Source: Pelistega sp.
GTDB lineage: Bacteria > Pseudomonadota > Gammaproteobacteria > Burkholderiales > Burkholderiaceae_B
DNA: 64,000 bases
Assembly: GCA_030538255.1 (NCBI GenBank)
Contig: JAUNUI010000006.1
Span: 1-64,000 of the forward strand
Reading direction: 5' to 3'
Positions 57,569 through 64,000 of this stretch are shown here, piece after piece. Within the stretch, counting starts at the first letter, position 1. Every line of letters begins with the position of its first letter. A model generated the notes under the pieces. It was not told the DNA's origin. It was given only the letters and a program-made list of their open reading frames with translations, and searched no databases. A program made the translations under genes and the position numbers.

Positions 57569-58603
57569 ATGGGTACATTAATTTTAGATAAACGAAACCT
57601 AGAGCTAAAGACTGAAGGAATGGCCTTGATAATCTACGAAGCAGGGGAGCGTAAATCAACGTTACCCATCAAGTCGATTGAGCGTTGCATTGTGATGGGC
57701 TCTAGCATCAAGATGGAGGCAGGAGTTATTCAGAAAATTATGGAAGCTGGGGGCTCTATCTTAATGCTGTCTTCGCGCTATCACCAGCGTAATGCGTTTA
57801 TTTTAGGTAATAAGCATAATGATGCCTTAATTCGAATTGAGCAAACCTCACGTCTGTTGGATCCGCAATGGTGTGTGGATTGGTCGAAGATGATTGTGAA
57901 GGAAAAGCTACAGCACCAGAGAAAAAGCTTAAATCACTTGTTAAAAAGGCGTCCTGACAAACGTAAAGCCTTGCTTTTGGCGATAAAACGTATAGAGCAG
58001 CAATTAACCTCACTGTCCTGTGAAGATTATCAGGCGCGTAGTTATGCAGATAAGAATCAGCATTTAGCCAGTTTACGAGGGGTGGAAGGAAGTGCCACAA
58101 GGCAATGGTTCGCTGCGATGGCACAGGTTTTTCCCAGTCAGTTAAATTTTCGTTCGCGCAACCGTCGACCGCCACGAGACCCCGTCAATATTGTCTTATC
58201 ACTATATTATACCTTACTTCATTTTGAAGCTATGCGAGCTGCGCATATGGCAGGTTTGGACCCATTAATTGGCTTTTACCACCAGCCAAGTTATGGCCGT
58301 GAATCATTAGCGTCAGATTTAATCGAAGGCTTGCGCCCAGATGTGGACATGTTTGTGCTGAGGCTTTTTACCGAGAAAGTCTTGCGTAACGATTACTTTA
58401 GTTATGAGAAAGAGGGGACCTGTATCATGAATAAGGCTAGTCGTCATACGTTTTATCAAGCCTGGGAGCAGCAATCACCTATATACCGCCGCTATTTACG
58501 CAGCCATTGCCGCAAAATCGTGAATGTATTTAAACAAGAACAACAACTATCACGAGAGTTTACCACTCTTGGAGATGATGAGGAGGAGGAGTTTGAATCA
58601 TAA
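57569..58603 (+). CDS. cas1: CRISPR integrase Cas1
   Basis: Cas1 cuts and joins new spacers at the leader end of the array. The metal-binding residues are visible as Glu173 (RGVEGSATRQWF), His238 (GFYHQPSYGRES) and Asp250/Glu253 (ASDLIEGLRP). I start at ATG 57569, 6 bases after GGAG, giving 344 residues; ATG 57566 is also possible. No reverse transcriptase or Cas6 domain is fused to it. The tail is acidic (DDEEEEFES). It lies between the two cas2 genes. Confidence 0.96.
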   Translation: MGTLILDKRNLELKTEGMALIIYEAGERKSTLPIKSIERCIVMGSSIKMEAGVIQKIMEAGGSILMLSSRYHQRNAFILGNKHNDALIRIEQTSRLLDPQWCVDWSKMIVKEKLQHQRKSLNHLLKRRPDKRKALLLAIKRIEQQLTSLSCEDYQARSYADKNQHLASLRGVEGSATRQWFAAMAQVFPSQLNFRSRNRRPPRDPVNIVLSLYYTLLHFEAMRAAHMAGLDPLIGFYHQPSYGRESLASDLIEGLRPDVDMFVLRLFTEKVLRNDYFSYEKEGTCIMNKASRHTFYQAWEQQSPIYRRYLRSHCRKIVNVFKQEQQLSREFTTLGDDEEEEFES

Positions 58604-58712
58604 AGTTTATGATAAACATAGTCGCGGTGTTCAAGCTTTGTCGTAGTGGCTTTTGTCCTAGACTTAAGCTAAAAGTGTCGATTCATTAAAATAAATTTCT
58701 TGGGTAGTTAGT

Positions 58713-59021
58713 ATGGCGCTGAAAAAGAAAGCTTGGCTTATTGCGTATGATATTTGTGACCCTAGGCGCCTTGGACGAGTGCATTGCCTATTGAAAAAAG
58801 AAGCACTTGCAATGCAATATTCAATTTTCTATTATGAAGGCAGTACCGAGGATTTGAAGAGTTTGTTACAGACTATTGAAGTGCGAATTAATAGGAAAGT
58901 CGATGATGTTCGCGCTTATCCAATTCCTGCAAAAATGCAGTATAATTGTCTTGGAAAAAGCACATTACCTGAAGGTATTGGTTTTTTCTCCAGAGTTAGC
59001 AGTGATCTTGTCAGTTTTTAA
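58713..59021 (+). CDS. cas2: Cas2, second copy
   Basis: This 102-residue protein has KAWLIAYDICDPRRLGRVHCLLKKEA with the conserved Asp13, QYSIFYYEGS, and RINRKVDDVRAYPIP, all typical Cas2 features. It resembles standard Cas2 more than the first copy does and lies next to the array leader. Which copy, or whether both, partners Cas1 cannot be read from sequence. Confidence 0.92.
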   Translation: MALKKKAWLIAYDICDPRRLGRVHCLLKKEALAMQYSIFYYEGSTEDLKSLLQTIEVRINRKVDDVRAYPIPAKMQYNCLGKSTLPEGIGFFSRVSSDLVSF

Positions 59022-59204
59022 GCAGAAGAGAAAGTTATTCAGCAATGAGTGCTTTTTATGCTTTTAGTAATGATTGTTTTAGCTAAACTGTCGCTGACAT
59101 GCTATTAGAATTAGAGCTTTTTGGGAGTCTTTTTTGCAAACTGCAAAAAAACCGCCAAACCCCCTTGTAAGCTTATGATTTTAAAGACGAAAATAGAGAC
59201 TGGT
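59022..59204 (+). promoter_or_regulatory. CRISPR leader
   Basis: The 183 AT-rich bases between cas2 and the first repeat hold no gene. They include a 9-bp inverted repeat with a 3-base loop, TTTTTTGCA-AAC-TGCAAAAAA (59130-59150), followed by ACCGCCAAACCCCC. The leader is placed here because the last repeat at the other end is degenerate and the first two spacers are duplicates. Confidence 0.75.
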
Positions 59205-60986
59205 CTCTGAAACATAGCCCTGTTTGAGAAGGGATTAAGACTTCAAGTCATCCCCAGTGAAAAGCTTGCGGATCTCTGAAACATAGCCCTGTTTGAGAAG
59301 GGATTAAGACTTCAAGTCATCCCCAGTGAAAAGCTTGCGGATCTCTGAAACATAGCCCTGTTTGAGAAGGGATTAAGACCCCCATGAAACTACATGACCA
59401 GTATTTTCTGGTCCTCTGAAACATAGCCCTGTTTGAGAAGGGATTAAGACCTTTTGGTATAGAGACATAACCGTATTCATCTTTCTCTGAAACATAGCCC
59501 TGTTTGAGAAGGGATTAAGACTCCCTAAAACCATTACACAAATCAAGTAAAAACCTCTGAAACATAGCCCTGTTTGAGAAGGGATTAAGACCGGTAAATA
59601 CACCGGTGTTAAAGCATTACTTACTCTCTCTGAAACATAGCCCTGTTTGAGAAGGGATTAAGACTTCAGCTAGGGTTTTATTATAGGTTGGGTGTACTCT
59701 GAAACATAGCCCTGTTTGAGAAGGGATTAAGACATAATAATGAAATGGGAGTCTTGTTTCACAAGGACTCTGAAACATAGCCCTGTTTGAGAAGGGATTA
59801 AGACGCTTCTTGTTGAATTCTATCGATGACTGCTGAACTCTGAAACATAGCCCTGTTTGAGAAGGGATTAAGACAGCAATCCCCTCTTTATGCTTTAATC
59901 GGAGTCCTCTGAAACATAGCCCTGTTTGAGAAGGGATTAAGACGTGTTCACTACCTGGATCTACGTTTTCTTCCTCTGAAACATAGCCCTGTTTGAGAAG
60001 GGATTAAGACTTACTTCTTCACGAGATCGCAACTCTATCGAGCTCTGAAACATAGCCCTGTTTGAGAAGGGATTAAGACATCCCAGTCCCTCTATAGCCA
60101 CGACTTACCCGCTCTGAAACATAGCCCTGTTTGAGAAGGGATTAAGACACCCATTTATATCAGGGTATTTCTCCTTCAGAGCTCTGAAACATAGCCCTGT
60201 TTGAGAAGGGATTAAGACTCCAATAAATTACATGAACGTAATACTTCACTCTGAAACATAGCCCTGTTTGAGAAGGGATTAAGACCTTTTATCATGACGA
60301 AGTATATGAACTTCGTAACTCTGAAACATAGCCCTGTTTGAGAAGGGATTAAGACGGCAAAGACGATCATGGATTCTGGTATACTTTGGACTCTGAAACA
60401 TAGCCCTGTTTGAGAAGGGATTAAGACTTCTTAAAGGGGGAGTTATGGAATTCATCAGGGCTCTGAAACATAGCCCTGTTTGAGAAGGGATTAAGACTAG
60501 CTGGAGGAATGCCATCCGCTTTCCATTCACTCTGAAACATAGCCCTGTTTGAGAAGGGATTAAGACAAACAAGCGCATGAAAACCAATCAAATCATCAGC
60601 CCTCTGAAACATAGCCCTGTTTGAGAAGGGATTAAGACATGGTCGCTTGCGATTTTTCCGCTTAACCACTTCCCTCTGAAACATAGCCCTGTTTGAGAAG
60701 GGATTAAGACCTTCTTTTCTTGGGGTTTTACGCCCAAGAAATCGCTCTGAAACATAGCCCTGTTTGAGAAGGGATTAAGACTTATCTGCGTCTATCTTAT
60801 AGACAAGCAAAGGCTCTGAAACATAGCCCTGTTTGAGAAGGGATTAAGACAAGGCTCTATGCGAGCATAGATCTCTGCCAACTCTGAAACATAGCCCTGT
60901 TTGAGAAGGGATTAAGACGGCATAGTTTTCTCGCAAGTTAAACGATTGCCTCTGAAACATAGCCCTGTTTGAGAGGGTGGCAGCAG
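59205..60986 (+). CRISPR. CRISPR array: 26 repeats of 37 bp, 25 spacers
   Basis: The repeat starts CTCTGAAACATAGCCC and ends AGAAGGGATTAAGAC. Repeat starts are 59205, 59274, 59343, 59414, 59485, 59555, 59628, 59697, 59768, 59838, 59907, 59974, 60043, 60112, 60182, 60249, 60319, 60391, 60461, 60530, 60602, 60674, 60745, 60814, 60882 and 60950. All but the last are identical by eye; the last matches only its first ~25 bases, marking the trailer end. Spacers are 30-36 bp. Spacers 1 and 2 are identical. The final 8 bases, ATTAAGAC, would be the 5' tag of the crRNA, close to the common ATTGAAAC. CCCT/AGGG inside the repeat can form a small stem. No cas6 is in the window. Confidence 0.99.
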
Positions 60987-61290
60987 ACCTAGATCTATAT
61001 ACACTGCCATTCACTTCATTTGAAACACGGAAATTTGCCTGTTTTCCTTATGTTTTTTATATCAAGGAATTGTTGCTTACAGAGCGGCGACTCCTTTTTC
61101 ATGTCCAATCGGCCTCTACAACTATGTAGTTGGCAAGCTTGCCATCACAGACGACCAACATTATTCTTGCTATTGTTATGTTTAATCAATAAACAATGGA
61201 ATCCCACAACACAAGGACGTTATAGAAACTGACTTGGGTTTTCATTACTTAAATACAATTAAATTTCTAACAAGGACTTTGAGTAATTTT
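60987..61290. other. Gene-free stretch after the array, with a possible repeat relic
   Basis: No gene is visible in these 304 bases. At 61020-61046, TTGAAACACGG...CCTGTTTTCC resembles a decayed and interrupted repeat (TGAAACATAG...CCCTGTTTGAG). The array may once have been longer. Confidence 0.35.
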
Positions 61291-61908
61291 ATGGTTAATA
61301 TTTCAGACATAAATATCCACAAGCATAAAGCAATTAAGAGTAAGTACTCTCAGCCATTTATTCAATATGAGTTGCTCATTAATAGTGACTATGCGCAAAA
61401 ACTCTTTGAACGTTCCGCTGATGTGGTGGCGACGGCCTGTTTTCATCTTGATATGATCATGCCCAATGCCTATCCAGAGTGGGCTCATGAAATTAATGAT
61501 CTTGAACAAGTAGTTGATGACGAGTTAGATAAAGCATTCCATGATCTACATGAGGAAATCGCACGCTTGAAATCAATGGCGGATAATGCACAGCTTGAAA
61601 TCAATGGGAAAGATTCTCCTACTTATACCAAAAAACAACGAGAAATTATTCAAATTGGATCACCAAAGTATGCACGCTTTATTAAATTAATTGAGCTGTT
61701 TGATGACTATGTTCAGCATATGGATACACTATGGCTTCATGGTGTTATTAGCCAGCACCTACGTCGCAGCCAAACCTTAAATTGGCAAAGTCGTATCTTG
61801 AAAATTGCCAATCGAACCATTGACCGACAGAGAAGGTTGCGTGCGTCAATTTTAGTGAATGCCAAAGATGAGGTATTAGATGATCTGGATGTCGATGCTG
61901 ATGAATAG
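61291..61908 (+). CDS. AcaB/DUF1845-like protein of mobile elements
   Basis: From ATG 61291 it encodes 205 residues. The pattern INSDYAQKLFERSADVVATACFHLDMIMP, SPKYARFIKLIELFDDYVQHMDTLWLHGVI and WQSRILKIANRTIDRQRRLRASI resembles DUF1845 (AcaB family) proteins carried by integrative conjugative elements and IncA/C-type plasmids, some of which are linked to transcription control of transfer genes. This is recognition from memory, without a search. It lies between the CRISPR array and the cmr operon, where no CRISPR role is known. Longer in-frame starts (61234) have no ribosome-binding site. Confidence 0.6.
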   Translation: MVNISDINIHKHKAIKSKYSQPFIQYELLINSDYAQKLFERSADVVATACFHLDMIMPNAYPEWAHEINDLEQVVDDELDKAFHDLHEEIARLKSMADNAQLEINGKDSPTYTKKQREIIQIGSPKYARFIKLIELFDDYVQHMDTLWLHGVISQHLRRSQTLNWQSRILKIANRTIDRQRRLRASILVNAKDEVLDDLDVDADE

Positions 61909-62054
61909 CCTAGTGTTAGAAATTCAGCTTAACTAAATAAATTGGCCATAACATTACTAGATCATAAGCAACAGAACCGCTATGATACGTGCAACTTAGG
62001 TGGGAGAGGGATGAAAGATCCTCTCTTTGTCTTAAATTTACAAAAAGGCAATAT

Positions 62055-62927
62055 ATGTTCTTAAATAAAATTACCACACTTGCTATTTCTCTCCCTTTGC
62101 TACTTGCCGCCACAGGATGTGCTACCACGGATCTTTCTCACACATACGATCCTAAAAAAAGCAAAGCCTTAAATATTGCTGATATGGGTGGCTTAGTCAC
62201 TGGAATCGGTGACGCAGACATACCTAAAGACTCCACAGGTGCATTAACAGACTCTACTGCCTATGCCGCACTATCTGGCTATGTAGGAACGCTCACAGCC
62301 CCTACTATCGGCGTAAACCCCCTCACAGGGGGTTTAATGGGCTTCTTCTCTATGTTAGCCACGCCAAAATCACATGGTGCTAGAAACTCTTTCTTTGCCT
62401 TTATGCCAGCATCGGAAGCTGGTAGTCCTGATCAGGCAAGAGTAAAACTAAAAGAACATTTGACACTTTCCTTTCAAAAGACTTTGGTTGATTTTAATTT
62501 GATGGATAAAGTAATTGGCTCTAATCCAAATGCACCTGACGATTATGCTATATATTTTGAAAAGGCTGAATGGGGATGTCCTAAATATGCAGAAACTAAA
62601 TCACAATTAGATCTTTGTAGGATATTAATTCGAGTTAACAAGCCTGCTTTGTTAAATAATACGCCTCAAACAGACTGGCTTATAAAAGATAATCAATTTT
62701 ATTATTTCTCAGGTTCTGGCGATCATTTTTATAATGACGTACATTTCAGTCTACAAAAAACAGCAAAACCACCTACGAAAAAAATGTTTACTCAAATGAG
62801 TAAACACTTACCTGCTTGGGTCTACATTTATGTAGCCCCCAAGAAAAGTCTTGATGACGAAGGAAAACCTATTTCATTTCCCTATCTTTTAAATCAAGGG
62901 AAGATGGAGTATTTTATTAAGCCCTAG
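62055..62927 (+). CDS. Lipoprotein of unknown function
   Basis: From ATG 62055 the protein has 290 residues, with a signal peptide and lipobox AATGC (Cys22). The mature part has a Gly-rich hydrophobic stretch (TAPTIGVNPLTGGLMGFFSML, about 95-115) and a pair of Cys (WGCPKYAETKSQLDLC) that could form a disulfide in the periplasm. I do not recognise a family. It follows the AcaB-like gene by 146 bases and precedes cmr1 by 331; both genes interrupt the CRISPR locus and may have come in together. Confidence 0.75.
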   Translation: MFLNKITTLAISLPLLLAATGCATTDLSHTYDPKKSKALNIADMGGLVTGIGDADIPKDSTGALTDSTAYAALSGYVGTLTAPTIGVNPLTGGLMGFFSMLATPKSHGARNSFFAFMPASEAGSPDQARVKLKEHLTLSFQKTLVDFNLMDKVIGSNPNAPDDYAIYFEKAEWGCPKYAETKSQLDLCRILIRVNKPALLNNTPQTDWLIKDNQFYYFSGSGDHFYNDVHFSLQKTAKPPTKKMFTQMSKHLPAWVYIYVAPKKSLDDEGKPISFPYLLNQGKMEYFIKP

Positions 62928-63187
62928 GTGATTTAATCACATAGTTAGTCCAATTTATACTGATGTAAGAATTGTCCCTCCTAGATGGCCTGTGCTTACT
63001 CTATGGGTATAAGATTAATTGCAAGTCAATATCCAAAGTGTTAGGGGGGATTATTGGTTTTATTATTACTGTTTGTGCTAAGTAAAATATCTTTATGTTT
63101 TTATTAATTTGTAACTTAATGCGTGGTACTATTCAGAAGTTATATTTAATAAATAAGAATATATTAAGTTCTAAATGATATTTTCAA

Positions 63188-63231
63188 ATTGCTTTAGCTT
63201 GCTTTTTTCGGTCAATGCAAGCTAGAGCAAT
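63188..63231 (+). promoter_or_regulatory. 15-bp stem-loop in the cmr1 leader
   Basis: ATTGCTTTAGCTTGC (63188-63202) pairs with GCAAGCTAGAGCAAT (63217-63231) through one G-T pair, with a 14-base loop that begins TTTTTT. It ends 27 bases before the cmr1 start and is not followed by a T run. The gap 62928-63258 shows no gene. Confidence 0.7.
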
Positions 63232-63258
63232 ATATTTAAAAGAAGGCAAGGAGTCAAA

Positions 63259-64000
63259 ATGACATTTAGTTTTGCATTAAAGAAGCCTAATAAACTTGTT
63301 GCAACCTACGAAATAGTTACCCCTATGTTTATCGGTGATGTGGAACAAGAAGCGACTGCCATTAGTGCTTTAGCTTTCAAAGGAGGCTTGCGGTTTTGGT
63401 GGCGTGCTTTAGTTTGGTCAGAAATTCGTAATAGTATATTGAATAATAATAATGCCTTAAAGGAATTGCATCGACGAGAAGCCGAGTTATTTGGCAGCAG
63501 TGCAAATAATGACAAGAAGAAAATTTATGGCAAAGGGCGCCTACAGATAAGTGTCTTGCATAATCCACTGAAAACAACAAATAAAGGTGTAGTTCACCAG
63601 GAATTTGCTAACTGTAAAGCTGCTCGATATTTGGGTTATGGGGTTATGGAAGCATTTAATCGTCAAGGAGGCACAATTAGAGCAGGACAGCTAACAAGAT
63701 CATGTATTAACGAAAATCAAACGTTTCAAGTTGAGTTGAATAGTGCCGAAGAATTTGATAAAACCTTGATTTCTGCTTTGAAATTAATGGGTTTACTGGG
63801 TGGATTAGGTAGTAAAGCACGTAAAGGTTTGGGCAGTATTTCTTTAGTTTCGTTAAGTTTGCTTAATGGTAATGAAAGTCAATTATGGCAATCGCCTAAG
63901 ACATCAGCTGAATATATGAGCACGGTACAAGAACTACTCAAACGAATATCTATTAATGAGCAAGCACCGTTCTCTGCTTTTACCAATAACACAAAGATAT
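63259..64000 (+). CDS. cmr1: Type III-B RAMP protein Cmr1, 5' part (runs off the window)
   Basis: The frame opens at ATG 63259 after the Shine-Dalgarno AAGGAG and stays open to the window end (247 codons). The start VATYEIVTPMFIGD and FKGGLRFWWRAL (about 40-51) are the defining Cmr1 motifs, and the glycine-rich GLLGGLGSKARKGLGS (about 177-192) is the RAMP loop. Cmr1 caps the 3' end of the crRNA in the Cmr complex, which cuts target RNA and activates Cas10. cmr2-cmr6 are expected just beyond the window. This fixes the locus as type III-B. Confidence 0.93.
   Translation, partial: MTFSFALKKPNKLVATYEIVTPMFIGDVEQEATAISALAFKGGLRFWWRALVWSEIRNSILNNNNALKELHRREAELFGSSANNDKKKIYGKGRLQISVLHNPLKTTNKGVVHQEFANCKAARYLGYGVMEAFNRQGGTIRAGQLTRSCINENQTFQVELNSAEEFDKTLISALKLMGLLGGLGSKARKGLGSISLVSLSLLNGNESQLWQSPKTSAEYMSTVQELLKRISINEQAPFSAFTNNTKI

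Noticed and set aside
57569..58603. Reverse-transcriptase-fused or Cas6-fused Cas1
   Set aside because: The protein is 344 residues and all of it is accounted for by the Cas1 domain.
59882..60000. Self-targeting by array spacers against genes of this window
   Set aside because: Reading by eye found no clear match; a proper search of all spacers against the genome would be needed to claim any.
59373..60684. Minus-strand ORFs with repeated SLNPFSNRAMFQ-type peptides
   Set aside because: They are the antisense translation of the CRISPR repeats, not proteins.

Overview
The window looks like the chromosome of a low-GC betaproteobacterium of the order Burkholderiales, most like the low-GC Alcaligenaceae (Pelistega/Oligella/Taylorella type). 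This is inferred from conserved gene blocks and protein character, not from a database search. Diagnostic blocks are surE-pcm-nlpD...rlmD, hemC-hemD-hemX-hemY, rlmN-rodZ-ispG-hisS-yfgM-bamB-der-hisC-hfq-hflX-hflK-hflC-hisZ-purA, and rpsU-dnaG-rpoD. RpoD has the long Lys/Ala-rich N-terminus usual in this order. I found no rRNA or tRNA gene.

Layout. 1-5 kb: guaA, then a minus-strand accessory island with a RelE/ParE-type toxin-antitoxin pair bracketed by two identical 33-bp palindromic sequences, and an orphan arsR/arsD pair without a pump. 4.4-12.6 kb: tadA, a peptidase S66 protein, ABC-F ATPase ybiT, yigZ, a thioredoxin, a purine permease, tsaD and plsY. 12.8-21.5 kb: surE-pcm-nlpD (with no rpoS after nlpD), a DEDDy exonuclease, a Spy/CpxP-like periplasmic protein, rlmD, a DUF2889 gene and sucCD. 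21.9-33 kb: a TerC-family transporter coupled to an unannotated 31-aa membrane peptide gene, the heme cluster hemCDXY, ppa, two paralogous small lipoproteins and valS. 33.2-55.7 kb: a dense plus-strand housekeeping run from ndk to rpoD covering rRNA methylation, isoprenoid and histidine synthesis, outer-membrane assembly, ribosome GTPases, Hfq, HflX, HflKC, purine synthesis and DNA priming.

55.9 kb to the end: a CRISPR-Cas locus. Order: a CARF-type (NE0113/Csm6-like) protein, a first cas2, cas1, a second divergent cas2, a leader, an array of 26 repeats of 37 bp with 25 spacers, an AcaB/DUF1845-like gene, a lipoprotein, and the start of cmr1, which runs off the window. The system is therefore type III-B, with the adaptation genes and array separated from the cmr effector operon by two genes not known as CRISPR components.

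The most unusual signals are: inverted repeats inside at least five spacers, about one being expected by a hand estimate; a duplicated leader-proximal spacer; two different Cas2 proteins flanking one Cas1; a 15-bp stem-loop in the cmr1 leader; many intergenic tandem repeats that start at, and re-copy, the 3' end and stop codon of the preceding gene; and intrinsic-terminator-like hairpins sitting just before several start codons.
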